In this document: in pieces, positions 8,146 through 15,302 of the stretch
How positions within the stretch are numbered: position 1 is the first letter of the stretch
How the letters are laid out: each line of letters starts with the position of its first letter
Assembly: GCA_046760905.1 (NCBI GenBank)
Contig: JBHIFB010000007.1
Location: 1 to 44,993 of the forward strand
Direction: 5' to 3'
DNA from: JBHIFB01 sp046760905
Lineage (GTDB): Bacteria; Gemmatimonadota; CAZMKB01
DNA: 44,993 nt
Notes under the pieces: model-generated
What the model saw: only the letters and a program-made list of their open reading frames with translations
Databases searched by the model: none
Told to the model about the DNA's origin: nothing
Translations under genes and position numbers: made by a program

Positions 8146-9281
8146 GCGTGGAGAAGAAATCAGGCGATAAGAAGGTAAGTCCTCTTGGGTGGGTGACACT
8201 CGCCTGTTCCGTGGCAGTCCTCTTCTTCCCGGCAGAACCCGATGGCTACATCTGGATTCCGGGTTCACTCTCGCTCTTCCTTGCAGGCCTGTTACTCATA
8301 AAATCTAGGAGGGAGTCGGTTGCAAGAATCACGATCCGTCAAGCCACCTCAAACTACCTTCATCCCGGGGTTATAATATCCCTTTCATCCATTGTCCTCA
8401 GCCTCGGCTTCTTCGTCTTACCTCTCGCTGTTCACATGGTGCCAATACTTCCTGAAAGCATCTCCTTCATGGCCCTTCCCTTCCTCGCCTGCATCGTCCT
8501 GATCGGAATCCACACATATCTGGGGATCCATGTGATAACGAGGGAGGTCATATTCGTGGACCTCTCCATTGCCCAGATGGCCGCCCTCGGAGCTGCATTC
8601 GCCTTCATCCTCGGCTACAGCCCGGCTTCGAATGCCTCTTATACAACATCCCTTGCCTTCACCTTCTTAGGAGCGGGCATATTCGCCTCGAGCAGGATGA
8701 GAGAGAGAGAAATCCCGCAGGAGGCAATCATCGGGATTGTCTATGCCTTTGCCTCCGCTCTCACGATCCTTGTAATAAGCCGGGCCCCTCACGGAGCCGA
8801 GCACATAAAGGAGATGCTTACCGGGAGCATACTCTGGGTGAGGGCTGAGACGATAGTGCAGACCGCCAGGGTTTACAGCATCATAAGCATATTTCACATC
8901 GTCCTGTACAGGGTGTTTGTACTCATATCCAGAGATCCGAGCCGGGCGCGATCGATAGGGATGCAGGTCATGTTCTGGGATCTTTTATTCTATCTTTCAT
9001 TCGGTATCGTCATCACCTTTGCGGTGGCAACCGCCGGAGTCCTGCTCGTGTTCTCATTCTTGATAATCCCCGCATTCATATCAGCACTCTTTACGGATAA
9101 TACGGTGCAGAGGCTCTTGATAGGGTGGGCTATCGGCACTGTCGTGAGCGTGGTGGGACTGATGTTATCATACACACTGGATTTCTCGAGCGGCCCGGCA
9201 GTCGTAAGCCTGTTCGGGCTCTCGCTCGTTCTCGCAGCTCTCTTGAGGGTTGTTATGGTGAGAATGGGCCCGAAGAGATAG
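8142..9281 (+). CDS. ABC-3 family (ZnuB-like) metal permease
   Basis: Inner-membrane permease, 379 aa, mostly hydrophobic. The segment 'IHTYLGIHVITREVIFVDLSIAQ' through 'ALGAAFAF', the 'PQEAIIGIVYA' loop and the terminal 'LLVFSFLIIPAFIS' helix mark the ABC-3 zinc/manganese permease family. It is about 100 residues longer than E. coli ZnuB because of extra N-terminal membrane segments (about 15-55 and 75-100). Start is TTG 8142, overlapping the binding-protein stop; GTG 8148 is an in-frame alternative. It is followed closely by a second permease. No ATP-binding subunit is present between or beside them. Confidence 0.85.
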   Translation: MSVEKKSGDKKVSPLGWVTLACSVAVLFFPAEPDGYIWIPGSLSLFLAGLLLIKSRRESVARITIRQATSNYLHPGVIISLSSIVLSLGFFVLPLAVHMVPILPESISFMALPFLACIVLIGIHTYLGIHVITREVIFVDLSIAQMAALGAAFAFILGYSPASNASYTTSLAFTFLGAGIFASSRMREREIPQEAIIGIVYAFASALTILVISRAPHGAEHIKEMLTGSILWVRAETIVQTARVYSIISIFHIVLYRVFVLISRDPSRARSIGMQVMFWDLLFYLSFGIVITFAVATAGVLLVFSFLIIPAFISALFTDNTVQRLLIGWAIGTVVSVVGLMLSYTLDFSSGPAVVSLFGLSLVLAALLRVVMVRMGPKR

Positions 9282-9297
9282 GGAGGAACAGGTAGCG

Positions 9298-10995
9298 ATG
9301 GCAAGGAAATCAATCACAACTGGCTGCATAGGATCCCTCGCCGCCATCTGTACCATGTTCTTCCCGGTTGAGGCTATGGGCGCTGCCTGGATCCCGGGCA
9401 CCATATCGCTCGTTTTTGCCGCTGTCTCGATCTACTGCGCTTCAAAAGATCACCGGCGCAACTACGCTGCCGGCATCGTGGCTTTCACACTCTATCTAGG
9501 TGCATTCCTCATCCCTATGCTGACGGAAATAACACCACGCGAGGGAACGATCGCCCTTCTATTTCTTCCACTTCTCGCATGCATCCTGCTTCTCGGGATA
9601 CACACCTACTTCGGGATACACGTGATATCACGGGGCATCATATTCGTCGATCTTTCACTCGCTCAGATCGCTTCACTCGGCACTGTCGTCTCATTTGCAC
9701 TCGGAGCCGCGCTCCACTCGAGCGAAGCTTCCTTCTATTCTTTCGGCTTCGCCCTCATCGGTGCCCTGATTTTCACTGCGACCCGCTCACGTGAAGGCAG
9801 GTTGCCACAGGAAGCCGTGATCGGTATCGTCTATGCGGTTGCAACCGCGGCGGCTATGCTTCTAGTGGATAAAAACCCCGAAGGTATGGAGGTGATACAG
9901 GGATCCCTGACCGGCAGGCTTCTCTGGGTCGATGGGGTAACCATCATCACAACATCGCGGATCTTTGCCTTCGTTGCCGTCTTTCATGTCATCTTCCTGG
10001 AAAAGTTCCTGGCGCTATCACGGTTGGGAGAGGCTTCTTCACGAAAAAACGCAAGTATGTGGATGTGGGATTTTCTCTTCTACGCTTCATTCGGTGTGAT
10101 GATCACGAAAGCCGTTGAGATCTCAGGGATACTCCTCGTATTCGCTTTCCTTGTGATACCTGCTGTGATCTCTTCCCTTTTTCTCAAGGGGATCGGCGGC
10201 CGTCTCGCAGCAGGCTGGCTACTGGGAACGGTTGCAAGCGTGATAGGGCTCAGCGTCTCATACCGCTATGATCTATCGGCCGGGCCAGCGATCGTGAGCC
10301 TACTGACCCTTACCCTTATAGTGGCCGGGTTAGCCCGGCACATCCTGAGGACTCCACACCCCGTCGCCTATGCTATCAAAGCTGCACTCGCACTGTCTTC
10401 ACTGGCGTTTGTTTCCTATATTTTCTACCTGGAGAGCCCCCTGGGTAAGGGAGCCAGCCATCCACATGATTATGTCAACGAGACCGGGGAGGAGGTGAGG
10501 ATTCACTCGACCGGGGAATTCGGCGGACATACAAAAGGAACTCATGCGCTCCATCTTCTCGACCGCTTCGCCGCCGACCCGAAAGATGAGAAGATCCTCA
10601 AAGAGCTCGAAAGTCACGTGAGCGGGCTCATCAGTCTACTATACGACAAGTCCCCCGATGTGAGGGAGAGGGCGGCAGGCGCGATAGGTGCAGTGGGTGG
10701 TGGGCCAATGGTTGAGAGGGAGCTCGAGAAGGCTTTCGCTCAGGAAGAGGATGAGTGGGTGAGGTTCGAAATGGCAAAAGCGCTGTTCTCTCTAGACGCA
10801 AGGGCAGGCGGCCGGTTGCTCCTTTCTATGATGAGCGATGAAAAGATGCCAACCTTCCTTAAGGCTCAATCGGTGAGGCTTCTCAGGAAGGAGACGGGGG
10901 CCAGTTTCGGCTACAGCCCTGAGGCCACACTTCGAGAAAACCGCGAGGCGCTAAGGCAATGGGATGAACTTCTCGATAGGCGCAAGAAAAATTAA
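9298..10995 (+). CDS. ABC-3 metal permease fused to His-rich and HEAT-repeat tail
   Basis: 565 aa. Residues 1-350 are a paralogue of the preceding permease, with matching landmarks: 'IHTYFGIHVI' near 101-110, 'FVDLSLAQIASLG' near 116-128, 'PQEAVIGIVYA' near 170-180 and 'LLVFAFLVIPA' near 279-289. After a last membrane helix (about 360-378) comes a His-rich stretch (H388, H390, H403, H411, H416, H419). A HEAT-like helical-repeat domain follows (about 435-545), with the typical 'LLYDKSPDVRERAAGAIGAVG' pattern. This tail is absent from ordinary ZnuB. The His cluster may bind metal and the HEAT module a partner; both are inference. GGAGGAACAGGTAGCG precedes the ATG. Confidence 0.82.
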   Translation: MARKSITTGCIGSLAAICTMFFPVEAMGAAWIPGTISLVFAAVSIYCASKDHRRNYAAGIVAFTLYLGAFLIPMLTEITPREGTIALLFLPLLACILLLGIHTYFGIHVISRGIIFVDLSLAQIASLGTVVSFALGAALHSSEASFYSFGFALIGALIFTATRSREGRLPQEAVIGIVYAVATAAAMLLVDKNPEGMEVIQGSLTGRLLWVDGVTIITTSRIFAFVAVFHVIFLEKFLALSRLGEASSRKNASMWMWDFLFYASFGVMITKAVEISGILLVFAFLVIPAVISSLFLKGIGGRLAAGWLLGTVASVIGLSVSYRYDLSAGPAIVSLLTLTLIVAGLARHILRTPHPVAYAIKAALALSSLAFVSYIFYLESPLGKGASHPHDYVNETGEEVRIHSTGEFGGHTKGTHALHLLDRFAADPKDEKILKELESHVSGLISLLYDKSPDVRERAAGAIGAVGGGPMVERELEKAFAQEEDEWVRFEMAKALFSLDARAGGRLLLSMMSDEKMPTFLKAQSVRLLRKETGASFGYSPEATLRENREALRQWDELLDRRKKN

Positions 10996-11010
10996 ATCTT
11001 GTATTTATGG

Positions 11011-11022
11011 TGGAAATTTCCA
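11011..11022. promoter_or_regulatory. 12-bp perfect palindrome upstream of DUF89 gene
   Basis: TGGAAATTTCCA is its own reverse complement and lies 28 bases before the DUF89 start and 15 bases after the permease stop. It may be an operator. No convincing -35/-10 pair was found beside it. Confidence 0.35.
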
Positions 11023-11050
11023 TCTTTAACAGGGCCGGGAGAGAAATCGA

Positions 11051-11950
11051 ATGAAGATGCATCTGGAATGCGTTCCATGTTTTTTCCATCAGGCGCTCGA
11101 TGCGGCGAGAGTAGCCGGTGCAAACCGGGTCCAGCAGAAAAGGGTATTGATGGAGCTCGGTCGGATGCTGTCCGGTTTCTCTTTCGAAGCCTCACCCCCT
11201 GAGCTCAGTCGCAACATGTACAGGATGATAATGGATGTGACGGGAAACGACGATCCTTTCAAGGCGATAAAGGAGAAAAGTAACAGACTCGCCATGAGCT
11301 ATTACGAGGAAGTGAAGAGAATCACATCCGAGAGCGATTCTCTTCTCGTGGCGGTTGAGCTCTCCATCCTTGGAAACGTCATCGACTACGGCCTGAAAAA
11401 ATCCCTCGACGTCAATGCTGAGCTTGGGGCCATAGTCGGCAATAAAGGAGCGGTCGATAGTACAGCGAGCCGCCCCATCTTTCATTACCGCGAATTCGAA
11501 AGGGCCCTGGATAGCGCCCACATACTACTGTACCTGGCTGACAATGCTGGGGAGACGGTATTCGACAGGATACTGATAGAGGAAATAAAAAGATATCATC
11601 CGGAGAAGAGAATCATATATGCGGTGAAAGAGAGGCCTATAATCAACGATGCTCTCATGGAAGATGCGTCACGGTGCGGCGTAGGTGACGTTGCCGAGCT
11701 GGTATCATCCGGTTCCGATGCGCCGGGTACTATCCTTCGCCAGGCCTCGAAAGAGTTTCTGAGGATCTTCGAAGAGGCTGACATGATAATAAGCAAAGGG
11801 CAGGGGAACTTCGAAACCCTCTCCGAAGAGGAAGGGCCAATCTTCTACCTCTTCATGGCGAAATGTCAGGTGGTGGCCAATCATCTGGGTTGCGGCCTAA
11901 GGGAAGCAATTTTGCTTGATAATTCACGCCAGAGAGGGAATACTTCATGA
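11051..11950 (+). CDS. DUF89 / ARMT1-like damage-control phosphatase
   Basis: 299 aa, of the DUF89 family of metal-dependent (Mn/Co/Ni) phosphatases that clear damaged or excess phosphometabolites. The N-terminus 'LECVPCFFHQALDAAR' with a CxxC-like start is typical of the prokaryotic subfamily. The catalytic region shows 'LADNAGETVFDRILIEE' (about 159-175), 'AVKERPIINDA' and 'SKGQGNFETL', the conserved Asp/Asn/Gly signatures. Starts at 11051 or 11057 (MKM...) are both possible behind GGGAGAG. A metal-requiring enzyme downstream of a metal importer and upstream of a metal exporter may reflect shared metal use, but that is inference from position only. Confidence 0.85.
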   Translation: MKMHLECVPCFFHQALDAARVAGANRVQQKRVLMELGRMLSGFSFEASPPELSRNMYRMIMDVTGNDDPFKAIKEKSNRLAMSYYEEVKRITSESDSLLVAVELSILGNVIDYGLKKSLDVNAELGAIVGNKGAVDSTASRPIFHYREFERALDSAHILLYLADNAGETVFDRILIEEIKRYHPEKRIIYAVKERPIINDALMEDASRCGVGDVAELVSSGSDAPGTILRQASKEFLRIFEEADMIISKGQGNFETLSEEEGPIFYLFMAKCQVVANHLGCGLREAILLDNSRQRGNTS

Positions 11951-12019
11951 GGCCAGAGCAATGTAATTGCCCGATTAGAATGAAGACTTGTTGCCAGGCA
12001 GCTCGTAAATGAGAGCAAG

Positions 12020-13048
12020 ATGGAAATTGTAATAGAAAATGTGAAACACGGCTTGATGATCAGCGTGTTCGTCTTCGTAATGATGCTGTTAATCGATTAT
12101 CTGAGTGTTATGACCGGCGGCAGAATGCACAGCCTCATAGGAAAGGGATCCTTAAGGCAGTATGTCGTCTCCTCCGGTCTTGGCGCGGTTCCGGGGTGTC
12201 TTGGAGCGTTCATGAACGTCTCATTCTACGTCAGGGGGCTTTTATCTTTCGGTGCCATCGTCGGAGGGATGCTTGCCACTAGCGGTGATGCCGGATTCGT
12301 GATGCTCGCCATGTTCCCGAAAACGGCACTGTTTCTTTTCTGCATTCTGTTTTCACTCGGCGTTGTCTGGGCCTTCATTATAGATAAGATGGTTCCTGTT
12401 CTGAAAATAGAACCGTGTGAGCAATGCCAGAGCGTTGAGGTACACTCCCCGGACGTCTGCCGCTTCCTCCATTTCAAAGAGGTGACAGATCAGCTGAAGC
12501 AGCTATCACTTAACAGGTTCTTGCTCCTGGTACTTCTGCTCGGGGCTGTGTATGGGGCTTTCGCCGGGTTGGTGGGTCCCGAGAGCTGGAACTGGGAGAG
12601 GGTCACCTTCGTCTCCCTCCTCGGGTTGGCGAGTTTTATCATCGTATCAGTGCCCGAGCATTACCTCGAGGAGCACATCTGGAATCATATCGCCAAGAAG
12701 CACCTGTGGAAGATATTTCTGTGGAGTTTCGGAGTCCTTCTCATTGTGGATATAGGCTCGCACCTGTGGGATCTCGAAGCATTCGTCAGGTCTAATATGC
12801 TCTGGGTGCTTGTGATATCCGGCCTCGTGTCTCTAATACCAGAGTTCGGTCCGCAGCTTGTATTCGTGATGATGTTTGCCGAGGGGATTGTGCCATTCTC
12901 CGTCCTACTCACGAGCGCCATCGTCCAGGATGGACACGGCATACTGCCACTTCTCTCACACACGGTAAAAGATTCATTGCTCGTTAAGCTCTTCAATCTC
13001 GCGATAGGACTGATCCTGGGCCTGACTCTTTTCTCCCTGGGGTATTAA
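12020..13048 (+). CDS. ArsP_2-type multi-TM heavy-metal/manganese exporter
   Basis: 342-aa integral membrane protein with about 9-10 hydrophobic helices. Two related half-motifs, 'GAVPGCLGAFMNVSFYVRG' near the N-terminus and 'LIPEFGPQLVFVMMFAEG...SAIVQDGHGILPLL' near the C-terminus, match the family annotated as putative 10-TM heavy-metal exporter (ArsP_2) or putative manganese transporter. A central cytosolic loop holds CEQC plus His residues, a possible metal site. It lies 69 bases after the DUF89 gene and probably shares its transcript; the Shine-Dalgarno is weak. Its stop faces the minus-strand small gene only 8 bases away. Substrate is uncertain. Confidence 0.75.
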   Translation: MEIVIENVKHGLMISVFVFVMMLLIDYLSVMTGGRMHSLIGKGSLRQYVVSSGLGAVPGCLGAFMNVSFYVRGLLSFGAIVGGMLATSGDAGFVMLAMFPKTALFLFCILFSLGVVWAFIIDKMVPVLKIEPCEQCQSVEVHSPDVCRFLHFKEVTDQLKQLSLNRFLLLVLLLGAVYGAFAGLVGPESWNWERVTFVSLLGLASFIIVSVPEHYLEEHIWNHIAKKHLWKIFLWSFGVLLIVDIGSHLWDLEAFVRSNMLWVLVISGLVSLIPEFGPQLVFVMMFAEGIVPFSVLLTSAIVQDGHGILPLLSHTVKDSLLVKLFNLAIGLILGLTLFSLGY

Positions 13049-13056
13049 TCGAGATT

Positions 13057-13260
13057 CTATTTTTTCTCGCCGGAAATCTCCTCCCAGCAGCACCACTGGC
13101 AGTCCCACAGGTGGAAGTTTTCAAGTCTAGGGTTATCGCATATTATGCCGTTGAGAACTTCCTTCCCTCGCTCCTTGCGCCACTCGACGAGAAGACTCGT
13201 CTCGCATTTCCCCTCAGGGCATTGAAGTCGCCGCTTGGCCCATCTGGTGCTCTTTCGCAT
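13057..13260 (-). CDS. Small cysteine-rich protein (67 aa)
   Basis: Reads on the minus strand from ATG 13260, which has a strong GGAGGAG Shine-Dalgarno seven bases upstream; this decides the start over an upstream in-frame ATG at 13281. The cysteines are C14, C19, C41, C54, C57 and C58, with a DCQWCCWE segment near the C-terminus. It looks like a small metal- or cluster-binding protein of unknown function. It has its own consensus promoter (13410-13438) and a long structured leader, both strong signs that it is a real gene. It is convergent with the exporter gene. Confidence 0.65.
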   Translation of the reverse strand: MRKSTRWAKRRLQCPEGKCETSLLVEWRKERGKEVLNGIICDNPRLENFHLWDCQWCCWEEISGEKK

Positions 13261-13293
13261 GAACCGCTCCTCCTCTCTCAATAGTGAAAACAG

Positions 13294-13388
13294 AGCTCAC
13301 CGCTTGCGGCAAGTTCGCAAGTTGTGGTGAGCTTTTAGAATATGTGATAATACGTTCCGGTATGTGCCACAGGGGACTCGAAATCCCC
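13294..13388 (-). promoter_or_regulatory. Structured 5' leader with two hairpins
   Basis: In the roughly 140-base leader of the small Cys-rich gene, GGGGA/TCCCC arms (13372-13388) form a first hairpin. A second, two-tier hairpin follows: outer 8-bp arms AGCTCACC (13294-13301) and GGTGAGCT (13326-13333), and inner 6-bp arms CTTGCG (13303-13308) and CGCAAG (13316-13321). The structure ends about 33 bases before the start codon, near the ribosome site. It could be a riboswitch-like or protein-bound leader; no known class was recognised. Confidence 0.5.
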
Positions 13389-13409
13389 CATCGGCCAGTC
13401 CTACAATTT

Positions 13410-13438
13410 ATTATACCAAGGAGTGGGTTATATGTCAA
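13410..13438 (-). promoter_or_regulatory. Consensus sigma-70 promoter, minus strand
   Basis: On the minus strand, TTGACA (13438-13433) and TATAAT (13415-13410) are both perfect and spaced exactly 17 bp. Transcription would begin near 13403 and run into the small Cys-rich gene. Confidence 0.75.
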
Positions 13439-13462
13439 CATGACTTGTAGGTGGAGTTTCCC

Positions 13463-13550
13463 CAGTTAAACTGAACTCTAACTTCCATCCGTTTGAACAG
13501 TTACAGAAAGAAATTTCAAATTTCTGGTGAAGCTACACGACTTGCAGTCG
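13463..13550. repeat. Cluster of short inverted repeats between divergent promoters
   Basis: Three small palindromes lie in the 13439-13587 spacer between the divergent promoters: CAGTT-a-AACTG (13463-13473), GAAATTT-c-AAATTTC (13510-13524, also able to pair as CAGAAA/TTTCTG 13504-13526) and CGACT-tgc-AGTCG (13538-13550). They may be operators for one or both promoters. No gene is seen in 13261-13674. Confidence 0.4.
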
Positions 13551-13587
13551 TTAGATTCCCTCTGCCTTAACGTAATCCGACGTTTCG

Positions 13588-13616
13588 TTGACATATAGCC
13601 CGCTTACGGTTATTAT
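13588..13616 (+). promoter_or_regulatory. Sigma-70 promoter
   Basis: TTGACA (13588-13593), 17 bp, TATTAT (13611-13616). Drives the radical SAM gene at 13675 with a leader of about 50 bases that ends in a G-rich Shine-Dalgarno. Confidence 0.7.
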
Positions 13617-13674
13617 AGCACCTAATATAGGGTTCATTCTGCAGTTCAAGCACTAGAATCCGGGCAGGGGGGAT

Positions 13675-15207
13675 ATGAAGATACTACTCTACAACCCCGA
13701 CAACGGTGTGACGCGCAACTTCATGCCGCACCTCTGGATGTTTCTGCTTAAGACAATAACCCCGGATAACCATGAGGTGTTGTTGATCGATGGCAACGTT
13801 CAGGCTATGGATGATAAAGAACTCGTGCGGTTCGTGCGTGAAAAACAGATCGAGCTGGTTGGCATCGGTGCAATGACCAGAATGATTGCAAAAGCATACC
13901 GTGTGGCGGATGCGTTCCGGGCGGCAGGAGTACCGGTCGTGATGGGCGGGCCGCACGTGACAGTGATGACGGAAGAGGCGCTTGGTCGAGACGGGGGACC
14001 TCGCCATGCCGATGCGGTTGCCATCGGGGAGGCCGATGAAACATGGCCCAGAATTGTTGAAGACGCCGCACGCGGCGAACTCGAATGTGTTTATAAACAG
14101 GTCGATGAGGCAGGCAGGGAATGCAAACCAAGTCTAGAATCCTATCCATCCATTCCCTGGGAGAGATTCGATCTGGACCAGTTTGACCTCGTTCCCAGAG
14201 TGCTGCAGCCGATATTCAAGCGTTTGGGAGAGGGCTGGGGGAAATTCCGGATAATACCGATAGAGACGGGTCGTGGGTGCCCTTACGGCTGCGAGTTCTG
14301 CACAGTGACGGGGTTTTTCGGTAATTCAATTAGATTTCGCACGAATGGAAGTGTTGTCGATGAAATGTTACGGCTCAAAGCGCGTGTTCGCAGTGAGGGG
14401 GGCCAGATCGCCGTCTTCTTCGTCGATGACAACTTTGCCATCAATGTAAACCGCACGAAATCGCTCCTGCGCGATATCATCGCTGCCGATGCGCAGTTGC
14501 CATGGGTTGCACAGATCAGCATAAATTTACTGAAGGACGAGGAACTCATCGAGCTTATCACTGAATCCGGCGGTAAGTGGATCTTCATCGGCCTGGAATC
14601 GATCGACGTGACCAACCTTGCCGATGCGAAAAAAGGCCGGAACAGACCGGATGAGTATGGTACTATACTCACACGCCTTGCAGAGAGGAACATTTTCGCG
14701 ATCACATCCTTCATCTTTGGCATGGACAACGACACGCCGGGCGTGGCGGAGCGCACGCTCAAGCAAATTCGCAATTGGCCGCCGGGATTGCCCGTCTTCG
14801 GCCAGCTTACGCCGTATCCCGCGACGCCTCTCTACACAAGGCTTAGGGATTCGGGCAGGCTGGACCGGCCGAAACACTGGATGAATTTCTCACCCTTCGC
14901 CATGGCCCACACACCGCTGAGGATGTCGATCCCTCAGGTTCAGGTGGAGGTCAAACAGGCCTGGTTGTCTTCATACAGTCCGAAGAGGAATGCACAGGCT
15001 ATCGAATCCATTCGTGACAAGCACATCGGCTATCGCATCCTTCACCTCATCGCGAGATTATTCTTCCGTGGCATATACTTCCCGCAGATGAGCAGGTGGG
15101 AGTGGATAAAATTAATCACCAGGAATAGGCGTCCGATTTTTAGTCTAATCAGCGAGGGTCTGAGACTCTACATGTCAAACGGCCGCATAAGGACGGGTAG
15201 AAGATGA
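13675..15207 (+). CDS. B12-binding-type radical SAM protein (DUF4070-like C-terminus)
   Basis: 510 aa. Residues 1-140 form a cobalamin-binding-like Rossmann domain (including 'VVMGGPHVTVM', about 88-98). The radical SAM core starts with GRGCPYGCEFC, giving the cluster cysteines C202, C206 and C209. It continues with 'FVDDNFAIN' and 'FIGLESID', typical of this family. The C-terminal part from 'FGQLTPYPATPLYTRL' resembles DUF4070 proteins, related to the BchE/HpnP/HpnJ group acting on lipids, hopanoids or porphyrins. The ATG follows a GGGGGG tract. It overlaps, or nearly abuts, the secreted-protein gene. Substrate unknown; methyl transfer or C-C chemistry on an apolar molecule is possible. Confidence 0.85.
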   Translation: MKILLYNPDNGVTRNFMPHLWMFLLKTITPDNHEVLLIDGNVQAMDDKELVRFVREKQIELVGIGAMTRMIAKAYRVADAFRAAGVPVVMGGPHVTVMTEEALGRDGGPRHADAVAIGEADETWPRIVEDAARGELECVYKQVDEAGRECKPSLESYPSIPWERFDLDQFDLVPRVLQPIFKRLGEGWGKFRIIPIETGRGCPYGCEFCTVTGFFGNSIRFRTNGSVVDEMLRLKARVRSEGGQIAVFFVDDNFAINVNRTKSLLRDIIAADAQLPWVAQISINLLKDEELIELITESGGKWIFIGLESIDVTNLADAKKGRNRPDEYGTILTRLAERNIFAITSFIFGMDNDTPGVAERTLKQIRNWPPGLPVFGQLTPYPATPLYTRLRDSGRLDRPKHWMNFSPFAMAHTPLRMSIPQVQVEVKQAWLSSYSPKRNAQAIESIRDKHIGYRILHLIARLFFRGIYFPQMSRWEWIKLITRNRRPIFSLISEGLRLYMSNGRIRTGRR

Positions 15208-15302
15208 ATCCATCTAAGAGATTCAGTTGCCTACCCATATATACTACATCATTTCTTCTTATCATCACGCATTCTGGCATTCATTACGGGATTTGGAAAA
15301 CC

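Noticed and set aside
13372..13388. T-arm-like hairpin (GGGGA, CTCGAAA loop, TCCCC) suggesting a tRNA
   Set aside because: No acceptor, D or anticodon arms pair around it on either strand.
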